From assembly GCA_020636255.1 (NCBI GenBank), contig JACJYE010000008.1:124001-188000 (forward strand): DNA of 64,000 bases, in the 5' to 3' direction. Shown piece after piece: positions 36,118 through 45,003 of this stretch; position 1 is the stretch's first letter; every line of letters begins with the position of its first letter. A program made the translations under genes and the position numbers. Below the pieces are notes generated by a model. The model was not told the DNA's origin. It saw nothing but the letters and a program-made list of their open reading frames with translations, and searched no databases. Origin of the DNA: Lewinellaceae bacterium (GTDB taxonomy: Bacteria; Bacteroidota; Bacteroidia; Chitinophagales; Saprospiraceae).

Positions 36118-38436
36118 ATGGCCAACACCATAGAGACCTACATCGATTTTATCCAAAACCAGCTCCCCGGGTTAAAGAGCGGCGACTATACGGTCGAAGT
36201 GTCCCAGTCCTTTCAGCCAACGGCCGGGGCCCAGCCCGTCTATTTCCCGGCTAGTAACCAACCTGCGTCTCTCGACTTCTCCATCCGCGGGGAACGTTTT
36301 GCCTTGAACCCTGCCGATATCATCTCCGTATTCCCACCCGCCAACAGCCTGGGTGAACATTCCAGCATTTTCCCACAGGTGGTTTTTGCCCGCAATACGC
36401 TGCCATGGGAACGTATGATCGCCGAACCCAAAGGCAATGCCAATGACAAGGGTTATGACGACGAAAGGAAAAAGGTGGAAATGATGCCCTGGATGGCCCT
36501 GCTGGTGTTCAACGAAGAGGAGCTGCAGCACCCATCCCCTGATGCCAAAAGGCCGGAGATCGAGAACGGCACCGTCACCAACCTGGCAGAGCTCAGCACC
36601 AGGGTAGGTAGCAATTTCCCCAACTACAATGCAGGCACACGCCCCGGATACCCCACCCTGGAATCCGATGAGAAAGATGAAGATACGGTAACCCTCATCT
36701 ACGCGAAAAAGCAATTGCTGCAACAATTGCTGCCTTCAGCCGAAAACCTGGCCCAGCTCTGCCACGCGCGGGAGTCGTCGCTGCGGCTCAACCTGCAGGA
36801 CAGCCCGGCAGAAGACAGCCTGTATTACGAGCTCAGGGACGCAAAAGGGCAACTGGCGCATGCGGGACACGTGGCCGTTATCAAAGGTACGCCCAACCAG
36901 CAGGTATCCCTTGGCCCAGGCCAACTGAAAGCCGGCGACTATAGCGTAAAGGCCTGGATCGGCAATAATGCCATACAGATTGCCCCCGAGGCCCTGAAGA
37001 TCTCGGCCAATGATGATTTCGGCCACAAGGTGGCCATCGTACCGGCCAACCGCCTGCCCAGGCCAGGCGCGCGATCCATCGTTCACCTGGTCTCACTGGA
37101 GGAACGCTATTACTGGGACGGCAGCCAGTACAGTTTTTATTTTGGCACGGCAAAGGACGAAAGCCTCATAGCGCTGGCCAGCCTGAAAACCTGGAGCTTC
37201 AACTGCGTCACGGAAACCCATAACTTCGATAAGATGCTGATACAGCTTATTGAAAGCGGGAAGGGTGACACGCTCAACACCCTGCGCCTGCCGTTGCAGC
37301 CCAACCCTCAGAAAGATGCAGGCATTGATGCTGCCAACAGCTTTCTGAAAAGCGGGTATGCGCCTCTGCCCCATTTCTTTCGCCGGGGCGGAAAAAGCAT
37401 CTCCTGGTACCGCGGCCCCTTACTTCCCGGCAACAAACCTAAATCATCCCTGCCGGCAGATTTCCTACCGGCTACCTGTTCAGATGCCCTGCTGTTGTAC
37501 GACGAGCAGTACGGCATGTTCGACGTATCCTACGCCGCCGCCTGGGAACTGGGCCGCCTGCTGGCCCTGAAAAACAAAAGCATATCCGCCAGCCTATACC
37601 GCTGGAAGCTATTGCACCACAATCTTTTGAAGCTGGCTGAACAGCAGGAACAGCATCCTCACCTGCCTTTTCACCGCGAGATCCAGGACGCCGGCAGCCT
37701 GCCCGAAGAAGTAGAAGACTGGTTCAGCGCGCTGGGGCTGCTTAAAGGCCTGCCCTTCAACTATCTGGTGCCCGATGAACGCATGTTGCCCAAAGAATCC
37801 TTCCGTTTCTTCCAGCTCGACCCCGATTGGATATCCTGCCTGATCGACGGGGCCTTCAGCCTTGGCCGGGGGGCCCCGGCCGGCCCAGGCCAGCAAGGGC
37901 AGCAAAAAACCGGTGAGCAGGCGCAGGTGGTGAGCGGTTTCCTGCTGCGCTCCTTCGTCGTCAAAGGATGGCCCAAATTACAGGCCGATGGCTACAAGCA
38001 AAAGACAGGAACAGCGGAAGAAATGGATGCCGCCAAATTGAAGATACTGAGCATCAGCCATTTGTCGCCCACGGTATTGCTCTGCCTGTTCGAGGGTGAC
38101 GCCCTGGCGGTTGATATTCACCAAAAACCGGAAATGCTGCACCTCGGTTTCGATATTCCCGCATCCGACAATCCGGACAGGTATACGAAAGCTTTGAGGA
38201 ATGCGGACGGGCTGGACAAAAACCCCAATAATAATAACAAGCCCTGGGCTACCGAAATCCTGGATAGCTCGGATTGGGATCCTCAAAACCGGGTATTACA
38301 TATTAGCCATTTGTACAAAGACATCAACGACAAGAAAAGTGCGCTAAGCTATACCGGCAATCTGGCCTCAGCCCAGTTCGCCCTGTCCATGGTGGAAGGG
38401 GTACAAAAAGTGCGCTTTGTGCGTGGGCCAAATTAA
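36118..38436 (+). CDS. Unrecognised 772-aa cluster protein
   Basis: No signal peptide or membrane helix. I do not recognise a family. Features: NTLPWERMI (about 97) and MMPWMALLVFNEEEL (about 121), RLPRPGARSIVHLVSLEERYYW (about 315, shown here as a conserved-looking Arg/Pro block), LASLKTWSFNCVTETHNFDKML, PHFFRRGGKSISWYRGPLLP (about 420), and a Gly/Pro/Gln linker (GAPAGPGQQGQQKTGEQAQ, about 585-605). Residues about 195-300 look like an Ig-like or beta-sandwich insert (LRLNLQDSPAEDSLYYELRD). It is tightly coupled to the DUF6603-type gene (18-bp gap) and 80 bp before the helical-repeat gene. A structural partner of the other large proteins is the simplest inference. Confidence 0.82.
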   Translation: MANTIETYIDFIQNQLPGLKSGDYTVEVSQSFQPTAGAQPVYFPASNQPASLDFSIRGERFALNPADIISVFPPANSLGEHSSIFPQVVFARNTLPWERMIAEPKGNANDKGYDDERKKVEMMPWMALLVFNEEELQHPSPDAKRPEIENGTVTNLAELSTRVGSNFPNYNAGTRPGYPTLESDEKDEDTVTLIYAKKQLLQQLLPSAENLAQLCHARESSLRLNLQDSPAEDSLYYELRDAKGQLAHAGHVAVIKGTPNQQVSLGPGQLKAGDYSVKAWIGNNAIQIAPEALKISANDDFGHKVAIVPANRLPRPGARSIVHLVSLEERYYWDGSQYSFYFGTAKDESLIALASLKTWSFNCVTETHNFDKMLIQLIESGKGDTLNTLRLPLQPNPQKDAGIDAANSFLKSGYAPLPHFFRRGGKSISWYRGPLLPGNKPKSSLPADFLPATCSDALLLYDEQYGMFDVSYAAAWELGRLLALKNKSISASLYRWKLLHHNLLKLAEQQEQHPHLPFHREIQDAGSLPEEVEDWFSALGLLKGLPFNYLVPDERMLPKESFRFFQLDPDWISCLIDGAFSLGRGAPAGPGQQGQQKTGEQAQVVSGFLLRSFVVKGWPKLQADGYKQKTGTAEEMDAAKLKILSISHLSPTVLLCLFEGDALAVDIHQKPEMLHLGFDIPASDNPDRYTKALRNADGLDKNPNNNNKPWATEILDSSDWDPQNRVLHISHLYKDINDKKSALSYTGNLASAQFALSMVEGVQKVRFVRGPN

Positions 38437-38516
38437 CCCGCCCTATAAGCCGTTTTTAAATTGTATCTTCCGCCTTACCAAAGCTTTATTGTCTTTTACG
38501 CCAAACCTGTTCCCAG

Positions 38517-41500
38517 ATGAACACCACTACCCAGCCCCTTGCGGACAACCCCGTCTGGCAAAAGTTACTCCTCTCCGCAGAAGGTTCCATCGGCAAAAAC
38601 TGGAGCGTCTACGAAGACCCCGAACCCCGGCTGTTCGGCCGCCTGGCAGATGATTATGGCGGCGACATGGACGCGCTTGCCGGCCAGGCGTTGTTGTTGT
38701 TGCAGGAAGTGTCGAAGAACCAAAATTCCGGCGACAATGACTGGGCAGTGCTGAAGGAGAGCGCCAGCCTGCTGTATCACTTACACGAAACCGGCTACAA
38801 ACCGGAAGACGACTGGGAACATGCCATCGATGTGCTGTGGAAAGCCCTGGGGGAATTCGCACAAGGTTCGTGGTCGGCCTTTGTGCCGTCGCAGGGCAAT
38901 GAGGTCCGCCCACGGGCCTGGAAGGAGCAGAAGTTCGTCCTGGACGCCATCCTCACGGCACTCTACAAACTGCCCGCAAAAGACGAAGACCGCGCGGAGC
39001 GCTTTTTCAACTGCAAAATGAGCAAATACTGGAAGGCCTTCGTGCTTTTCTGGGAAGAGATATGGGGAAAACAACTGATAAAAGACTGGGAACCCTATTT
39101 CCAGGCCTGGGACTACCGGGCCAACCAAAAGCAAACCACCTACCGACTGCTCTGTTACCGGTTGCTGAACTATGAATCAGAATTCCCCGCCCACCCTAAT
39201 AAACCCAGGGAGGCCTTTGATTTCCTGAAAGACAATAGCGAACTGATACCGGCGGAAAAGAAGCTGCGGAAGGAAATTTTTCATGCCCTGTTCCAATACC
39301 TGCGTGGGGCGGGAGAGGAACATTCCCTGGAGCAGGGCCTGGCCACGATTAAAACCATCCTGGGCGAGGACGATGTCTTTGAATTCCTGGTCCACTACGA
39401 AACCAGCGACCGGGCCTTACGGGGTGGGATGCTGCTCATGGGTTTTAAAGAAGGCCTCAATATCCGGTGGAAAGCCAATATTAAGCATCAGTATCAAATG
39501 TTGCCCGACCTGATGGCCGCACTAAAGCACGACGAGCTCGATGTGCGGGAAAGAGCTGCAAATTTCCTGATAGAGTACCCAACGGAGCTCTTCAAGCATC
39601 TTCGGTATGTGGAAAACATGGAAAGAGAGGAGAAAACAGAGGCCAGTAATGAAACATTCAAATTGATCGCGCGGATATTTGGAAAGGAGACTGCAAAATT
39701 ATTACTCGAAAACATATCCTTCACGCCCCTTCAAAAGGGAAAATTCCTCCTGGCCACTCCCAGAATACTGGAGGAGCTCTGGGAGGCGAAAGAGCCGCCG
39801 AATCACGACACCCTGCTACCTGTCATCCTGGCCGCTGTAGAAGATGGTGGCCCAAGCGTACAGGAATCTGCCAGCAATTTCCTCAAACGAAAGTCGGCCG
39901 ATATTCAAAGAAAACTGGATATCCTCATCAGAGACCTGCAGGATGAGGACAAGGCCAGTGAGATGATCGTCAGCGCCATTGAATTTGGCAGCGATGCAGC
40001 CCTGAAAACTATCCTGGGCAAGTGCGTCAATTGGGTGGCCAGCGGACAGAATACGACCCTCGTCGACCGGGCAGCACAAAAAGCACGGAATACCCCCGAC
40101 GCCGTCCTGGCGCTCATCAACCTGCTGAACAACCGCCAGGATTTTCAAAAGAACGAGGAGGTAAAAAAATACGTACGCCGCAGGGTGCTCGAAGACCAGC
40201 AAAACCCAACGATATTGCGGGTATTCCACGATGATAAATTGTCAGATTCCGAACTGGACAACCACACGGCCGAGGAGATCTATAAGTGGTGTTATTCCCA
40301 AAAAGAACAATCGAAAGCCTATGCCGACCTGGTGAGTAGCCAGGAAGAAGCGCTGCGCAAAAAGGATGGTTCCCTGAGCCCGCACGCCGTCTTCGGCCTG
40401 GCCAGGGCCATCCTTAAATTGCGCGAGCAGGACGAAATGAAAGCGCGGGAGCTCGTCGTACAAAAATGGATCACCCAACTCCTGAGCGAAATGAGTGACC
40501 GCTGGTTCTTTGAAGATAAAATGGACACGTACAACAACATCAGGATGCAATTGGAACGACTGGCCATCGAACCGCTCAGCAAACGCCTGCCACAGGAAGA
40601 GAACCTCGATATCCGGGAAAACCTCGTCAAGATCCTGGGAAATATCGGCGGCCGGGTGGCCGTCGACGCCCTGGTGCGCACCGTGACCGGTGAAGAGCGG
40701 GAACGCGCCGCCCGGCAGGAATTACTGTCCGAATACTACCTGAAGCCTTCCAAAGCACGGAGTGAGGAAGCCTCCATCCTGCTCAACGATGCGGTGGACA
40801 ATGCCAAGAAGACCATGCGCCTGCTACAGCAGCTTAACGTCGCCACCTTTGCGATGGGCGTCATCCTCATCATCGGCGGGGTGGCCATTTCTGTGGTAAG
40901 CGAAGAACTGGGAGGGCGCATCACCGGAGTGCTGGCCGGCCTGGGCGGCCTGGCTGCTATCCTTACCCAGTTTCTCAAAGACCCGCTGGAGCGTATTCAA
41001 CGCGCGATGGCCGACCTGGTGCAGGTACAAACGGCTTTCACCAGCTTCGTGTGGGAGCTGAACCTCAACGGCACTTATATCCAAAGCCAGTACGTGTCGG
41101 AAGGCATCCTCACCGATTTTGACCTCCGCCAGACGATCGGCCGCATCGACCACGCCATGGAGCGGACCATGCACCTCATCCAGGTTTACGCCGACGGGCA
41201 AAACCTGCAACAGCCTCCGCAGTTGCACTACCTCGTACAAAACGCCGACACGGTCACCCTATTCGGCCAATCGCTGAAAAGGAGCAATGGGCGGAGTGAA
41301 AAAGATAAATTCCAGCTGGCTATTAACCACCAACCCATAGACACACAGATCGAAACCTGGACCGACCAAATGGTGATGTTTTCGCTGGACAAGGGCCTGG
41401 CGGGCAAATACAACGGCAGCCCCCGCCTCTGGGTAAGCCTGCTGCTGAATGGAAATGAAACAAATGCTTTGCCCTTCACGATCGAACACAGCACAAAGGA

Positions 41501-41552
41501 CAAAACTGAGAAGAAACCGGTGGAAACGCCGGCGGAAACGGCCAAAGAATAA
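38517..41552 (+). CDS. Helical-repeat (HEAT-like) protein with transmembrane hairpin and Ig-like tail (1011 aa)
   Basis: Residues 1-750 are almost entirely alpha-helical with HEAT/armadillo-like units, for example MAALKHDELDVRERAANFLI, VEDGGPSVQESASNFLKR and LVKILGNIGGRVAVDALVRT. Two hydrophobic segments at about 776-796 (ATFAMGVILIIGGVAISVV) and 802-820 (ITGVLAGLGGLAAILTQFL) form a membrane hairpin. A helical stretch follows, then a C-terminal beta domain (about 905-990, VTLFGQSLKRSN to LLLNGNETNALPFTI) resembling an IPT/TIG Ig-like fold. No catalytic motif is seen. It may anchor the cluster's large proteins to the inner membrane (inference). Confidence 0.82.
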   Translation: MNTTTQPLADNPVWQKLLLSAEGSIGKNWSVYEDPEPRLFGRLADDYGGDMDALAGQALLLLQEVSKNQNSGDNDWAVLKESASLLYHLHETGYKPEDDWEHAIDVLWKALGEFAQGSWSAFVPSQGNEVRPRAWKEQKFVLDAILTALYKLPAKDEDRAERFFNCKMSKYWKAFVLFWEEIWGKQLIKDWEPYFQAWDYRANQKQTTYRLLCYRLLNYESEFPAHPNKPREAFDFLKDNSELIPAEKKLRKEIFHALFQYLRGAGEEHSLEQGLATIKTILGEDDVFEFLVHYETSDRALRGGMLLMGFKEGLNIRWKANIKHQYQMLPDLMAALKHDELDVRERAANFLIEYPTELFKHLRYVENMEREEKTEASNETFKLIARIFGKETAKLLLENISFTPLQKGKFLLATPRILEELWEAKEPPNHDTLLPVILAAVEDGGPSVQESASNFLKRKSADIQRKLDILIRDLQDEDKASEMIVSAIEFGSDAALKTILGKCVNWVASGQNTTLVDRAAQKARNTPDAVLALINLLNNRQDFQKNEEVKKYVRRRVLEDQQNPTILRVFHDDKLSDSELDNHTAEEIYKWCYSQKEQSKAYADLVSSQEEALRKKDGSLSPHAVFGLARAILKLREQDEMKARELVVQKWITQLLSEMSDRWFFEDKMDTYNNIRMQLERLAIEPLSKRLPQEENLDIRENLVKILGNIGGRVAVDALVRTVTGEERERAARQELLSEYYLKPSKARSEEASILLNDAVDNAKKTMRLLQQLNVATFAMGVILIIGGVAISVVSEELGGRITGVLAGLGGLAAILTQFLKDPLERIQRAMADLVQVQTAFTSFVWELNLNGTYIQSQYVSEGILTDFDLRQTIGRIDHAMERTMHLIQVYADGQNLQQPPQLHYLVQNADTVTLFGQSLKRSNGRSEKDKFQLAINHQPIDTQIETWTDQMVMFSLDKGLAGKYNGSPRLWVSLLLNGNETNALPFTIEHSTKDKTEKKPVETPAETAKE

Positions 41553-41615
41553 TTTAGAACTTTTTATCGTACCCCGGATGGCCCATAAACAGCCCATCCA
41601 GCAAATCCATCAATC

Positions 41616-42035
41616 ATGAACGAAGCCTTTATCGGTTCCATCGTAATGTTCGCCGGCAATTTCGCCCCCAGAGGCTGGGCCTTTTGCGATGGCCAAATGC
41701 TTTCCATCAACCAAAACCAGGCCCTTTTTGCCCTGCTGGGCACCACCTATGGCGGCGATGGAAGGACAACTTTTGCGTTACCCGACCTGAGAGGGCGGGT
41801 GCCCATGCATCCCGGCAACGGCACCGGGCTTACCCCAAGGAGGCTGGGCGATAAGTCCGGCGCGGAATCCACGCCCGTCGAGGTGGCCGGCATCCACACC
41901 TCTAAAGAGATGGGCTCCGATACGGTTTTCAATACGGTCGTAAAGGCTACTTCAGGGGAGGCCTCCAACATGCAGCCCTTTGGCTGTATCAACTATATTA
42001 TCTGCCTGCAGGGGATATTCCCTTCGAGGAGCTAG
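41616..42035 (+). CDS. Phage tail-collar domain protein (microcystin-dependent protein family)
   Basis: 139 residues. The tail-collar pattern is clear: IGSIVMFAGNFAPRGWAFCDG, QMLSINQNQALFALLGTTYG, GDGRTTFALPDLRGRVPMHPG and the C-terminal QPFGCINYIICLQGIFPSR. In phages this domain is part of tail-fibre tips; bacterial chromosomes carry many stand-alone copies of unknown role. It is the last gene of the cluster, 63 bp after the helical-repeat gene and just before a strong terminator, so it may be an accessory tip protein for the fibre-like product. Confidence 0.92.
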   Translation: MNEAFIGSIVMFAGNFAPRGWAFCDGQMLSINQNQALFALLGTTYGGDGRTTFALPDLRGRVPMHPGNGTGLTPRRLGDKSGAESTPVEVAGIHTSKEMGSDTVFNTVVKATSGEASNMQPFGCINYIICLQGIFPSRS

Positions 42036-42040
42036 GATGT

Positions 42041-42088
42041 TCAGCCTGCCGGTTCACAGTGAACCGGCAGGCTGACAAACAGGCTCTT
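42041..42088 (+). terminator. Strong intrinsic terminator closing the cluster
   Basis: A perfect 16-bp stem, TCAGCCTGCCGGTTCA (42041-42056) with TGAACCGGCAGGCTGA (42060-42075) and a 3-nt loop, lies 6 nt after the collar gene. A T-run follows at about 42084-42088. Confidence 0.8.
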
Positions 42089-42134
42089 TTTCCGGATAAT
42101 GAAGCGCCACGGTATGCCGGGGCCCTGTACTGAT

Positions 42135-42142
42135 TATATTTG
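42135..42142 (+). promoter_or_regulatory. Candidate -7 box for the RRM gene
   Basis: TATATTTG exactly fits the Bacteroidota -7 consensus TAnnTTTG, 190 bp before the RRM start codon, in an AT-rich stretch after the cluster terminator. No matching -33 TTG is evident at the usual distance, so the call is tentative. The leader contains a small hairpin CCGCCTCAAGCGG at about 42301-42313. Confidence 0.3.
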
Positions 42143-42332
42143 CTTTGAAATGAAAATTTTCGAAAAGCTTTAAAATATGACATAATTAGTGCATCTTTGT
42201 CTCCGAATTAATTAAGTGATCAGGCTAATCGTATTTTGTCTAACATTTTCCTTTATCCTTCCTTAGTTTATTCCCTTGTTCTCTTGATCTATTCACTATT
42301 CCGCCTCAAGCGGATTCCAATTTTACGTTTTT

Positions 42333-42716
42333 ATGAATATTTTCGTTGCAAAATTAAACTTCGACACTCAGGAGATGGACCTTCAGGAAGCTTTTGAGGA
42401 GTACGGAGCAGTTGATTCTGTAAAAATCGTCATGGACAAGTTCACCGGCAGATCCAAAGGCTTCGGCTTCGTGGAAATGCCCAACGACAAGGAAGCACAG
42501 GCTGCCATCGATGGCCTGAACGGCGTTGAACTTGACGGCCGCACCATCGTAGTGAAGGTAGCGGAAGCTCGCGAAAACCGTGGTGGCGGCGGTGGTTACA
42601 ACCGCGGCGGCGGTGGCGGTGGCTACAACCGCGGTGGCGGTGGCGGCGGCTACAATCGCGGCGGCGGTGGCGGTGGCTACAACCGTGGCGGCGGTGACTA
42701 CGGCAATAGGTATTAA
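42333..42716 (+). CDS. RRM-type RNA-binding protein with glycine-rich tail
   Basis: 127 residues. One RNA-recognition motif (residues 1-80) has RNP-2 NIFVAKLNF at 2-10 and RNP-1 KGFGFVEM at 42-49. The tail (about 86-127) is made of GGGGGGYNRG repeats, like RGG-type RNA-binding tails. Small proteins of this type are abundant in Bacteroidota and cyanobacteria and bind single-stranded RNA, often under cold or stress regulation. A long AT-rich leader of about 190 nt precedes the gene, which would allow post-transcriptional control. Confidence 0.95.
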   Translation: MNIFVAKLNFDTQEMDLQEAFEEYGAVDSVKIVMDKFTGRSKGFGFVEMPNDKEAQAAIDGLNGVELDGRTIVVKVAEARENRGGGGGYNRGGGGGGYNRGGGGGGYNRGGGGGGYNRGGGDYGNRY

Positions 42717-42766
42717 TGCCAGGAAGCATTCCTGGAATGCTCCTCACGTTATAGAAATCTGACAGG

Positions 42767-42797
42767 AAAAGCTCCGGGAAACCGGGGCTTTTTCTGT
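42767..42797 (+). terminator. Intrinsic terminator after the RRM gene
   Basis: AAAAGCTCCGG (42767-42777) pairs with CCGGGGCTTTT (42782-42792) around a GAAA tetraloop, followed by T residues. A smaller perfect hairpin, CCAGGAA-GCA-TTCCTGG, lies just after the stop codon (about 42719-42735). Confidence 0.75.
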
Positions 42798-42842
42798 TTC
42801 AGGAGGAAAGCCTCCCTTTATCTGAGGCTTACCTTACCAGCT

Positions 42843-44570
42843 TTACTGCTTTATGATTCCATGCAATACCCCCGCAATCCCCATCACCAGCACACATCCA
42901 ATGAGGTTGAGCCAAAGGTAGGCCACTTTGAACGCGTACCAGGTATCGCCGATCAGGAACCAGAAATCGTTGTTGCTCGTCCAGTATATGAGCAGCACCA
43001 GGGCCTCGGCAATAAGGGCGCCGATGAATACGGCATGAGCACCGACCTTTTTCATAAAAAAGGCCACCAGGAAGATGCCCAGTATGGATCCGTAAAACAG
43101 CGACCCGATGATGTTGACCGCCTGTATGAGGTTCTCGAACAGGCCGGCAGTAGCGGCGAAAAGCATGGCCACGCCGCCCCAGAACAGGGTGAACATTTTT
43201 GATGCCCGCAGATAATGTCCGTCGCTTTTGTCGCGGACAAGGCTGCGGCGGTAGATGTCGACGACGGTAGTCGTGGCCAGGGCATTCAGCTCGGAAGAAG
43301 TGGAAGACATAGCCGCTGAGAAGATCACGGCCAGCAACAGCCCTACCAGGCCTATAGGCAGATACTCCATGACGAATGTGATGAACACATAGTCCGTATC
43401 CCGGGCCTTGGCCACCGGGTCGGCCTGCAGGATCAGCTCCTTGACCTCATCGCGCAACTGCTGGCCGGTGGCCATCAGCTCCTGCACGCGTTGCTTCGAT
43501 TGCTGTATGGCTGCGTCGTTATCCTGCCTGATGGCGCCGATCATATAGGACACTTCCTGTTGTTGCTGGAGGAACAGCGTATTGTGCTGCGATTGCAGGT
43601 TCTCCAGCCGGCTCTGGTACTGCGTGCCTTCGAGTTTTTCCAGGTTGGCCCTGTTGAAGTGTATAGGGGGTTGATGAAACTGGAAAAACATAAAAACGAG
43701 AATACCGACGAACAGGATGAGGAATTGCATAGGCACTTTCAGTATGCCGTTGAACAGCAGGCCCAGCCGGCTCTCTGCGAGTGACTTGCCGCCGAGATAA
43801 CGCGACACCTGCGACTGGTCGGTGCCGAAGTAGGACAAAAAAAGGAATACGCCGCCCAGCATACCCGACCAGAAGTTGTAGCGGTTGCTGAGGTCAAAAT
43901 TGAAGTCCACAACGTTTAGCTTGCCCATTTTGCCGGCTACGCCTACCGCATCGCCAAAACTTATGTGCCCCGGCAGCTTATAGACCAGGATGATGGCAGC
44001 AATGAACATGCCGCTCAGTATAATGACCATTTGCTGCTTCTGCGTCATACTCACTGCCTTTGTACCCCCTGCCACCGTATACACGACCACCATCAGCCCG
44101 ATGAACAGTATGGTCCAGTTCAGGCTCCAGCCCAGTATCGTGGACAGGATAATGGCCGGAGCGTAAATGGTCAGGCCGGCGGCCAACCCCCGCTGAATGA
44201 GGAACAGGATGGCCGTCAGCGTCCGCGTTTTCAGGTCAAAACGCCCTTCGAGGTATTCGTAGGCCGTGTAAACTCTGAGGCGATAATAATAAGGAAGCAC
44301 AAAGATACAGAGAATGACCATCGCCACCGGCAGGCCGAAGTAGAACTGCGCAAAGCGCATGCCGTCTTCATAGGCCTGGCCCGGCGTAGATAGGAAAGTG
44401 ATGGCGCTGGCCTGAGTGGCCATTACTGACAGGCCGATAGTCCACCAGGGAAGGTCATTGTCCCCCAGCAGATAACTTTGTACGGTGTTGATATGCCTGG
44501 TCTTCCAGACACCATATACAACAATACCCAAAAGGGTGCTTAACATTACGATCCAGTCGAGAGTGCTCAT
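42843..44570 (-). CDS. Sodium:solute symporter (SSS family)
   Basis: 575 residues with the SSS core: TM1 LDWIVMLSTLLGIVVYGVW, PWWTIGLSVMATQASAITFLS, the family-typical VVVYTVAGGTKAVSMT, and later helices to the C-terminus. It should import an organic solute with Na+ across the inner membrane; substrate unknown. A hydrophilic, coiled-coil-like insert of about 100 residues (about 293-393, rich in Gln and Glu) separates two hydrophobic halves and is longer than loops in typical family members. A 48-residue single-span peptide is encoded 86 bp upstream on the same strand. Confidence 0.92.
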   Translation of the reverse strand: MSTLDWIVMLSTLLGIVVYGVWKTRHINTVQSYLLGDNDLPWWTIGLSVMATQASAITFLSTPGQAYEDGMRFAQFYFGLPVAMVILCIFVLPYYYRLRVYTAYEYLEGRFDLKTRTLTAILFLIQRGLAAGLTIYAPAIILSTILGWSLNWTILFIGLMVVVYTVAGGTKAVSMTQKQQMVIILSGMFIAAIILVYKLPGHISFGDAVGVAGKMGKLNVVDFNFDLSNRYNFWSGMLGGVFLFLSYFGTDQSQVSRYLGGKSLAESRLGLLFNGILKVPMQFLILFVGILVFMFFQFHQPPIHFNRANLEKLEGTQYQSRLENLQSQHNTLFLQQQQEVSYMIGAIRQDNDAAIQQSKQRVQELMATGQQLRDEVKELILQADPVAKARDTDYVFITFVMEYLPIGLVGLLLAVIFSAAMSSTSSELNALATTTVVDIYRRSLVRDKSDGHYLRASKMFTLFWGGVAMLFAATAGLFENLIQAVNIIGSLFYGSILGIFLVAFFMKKVGAHAVFIGALIAEALVLLIYWTSNNDFWFLIGDTWYAFKVAYLWLNLIGCVLVMGIAGVLHGIIKQ

Positions 44571-44656
44571 GTCTGTTCAGGTATTAGGTATCAGGTATTG
44601 AGTATTAGGTATGCTGTACCTTGTACTTTATACCTTGCACCCTATACCCCTTAGTG
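44571..44656. repeat. Short low-complexity repeat between the small peptide gene and the symporter
   Basis: The stretch is built of variants of GGTATTAGGTATCAGGTATT and GTACCTTGTACTTTATACC, giving short direct repeats of about 7-8 bp. It lies in the probable leader of the symporter transcript. Confidence 0.5.
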
Positions 44657-44803
44657 CTAGGAGTACAATTTCGTAAATATATAAAACAGGGTAATGATGA
44701 TGGCATGCAGAATAATGACGAAGGCGTAAAGCTGGTTCCAGGTCCTGAAAACCGGCGGTGGGGGCTCTGGTTGCTGCGGTTGGTTAGGGCTTGAGTTGGG
44801 CAT
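44657..44803 (-). CDS. Small single-span membrane protein (48 aa)
   Basis: ATG at 44803, TAG at 44657. The product has a Pro/Gln-rich N-terminus (MPNSSPNQPQQPEPPPP) and one helix, LYAFVIILHAIIITLFYIFT (about residues 25-44), ending in KLYS. It lies upstream of the symporter on the same strand with normal codon use, and the arrangement resembles small partner peptides found before transporters in Bacteroidota. A stabilising subunit is a guess. Confidence 0.6.
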   Translation of the reverse strand: MPNSSPNQPQQPEPPPPVFRTWNQLYAFVIILHAIIITLFYIFTKLYS

Positions 44804-45003
44804 TTTCCGTTATTTTGCCTTTAAAATAGCGATAACCCGAGGCTTGGCGTAGATTTTAAAAAATAATTAACAGCTTCGTATCCCGAAATCGATTTTTAAA
44901 AAACTGTTCAGCCCACGAGAATGGGCCCTTGTTTTCTTAAAAAGATATGCAGCAAATCCATTACCTTTCGGTAGAAATACACCGCCAACTCATCGTACCG
45001 GAA

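Noticed and set aside
23046..42035. Prophage, contractile injection system or T6SS
   Set aside because: No sheath, tube, baseplate, AAA ATPase, terminase, portal, capsid, integrase or lysis genes; only a collar domain and fibre-like features.
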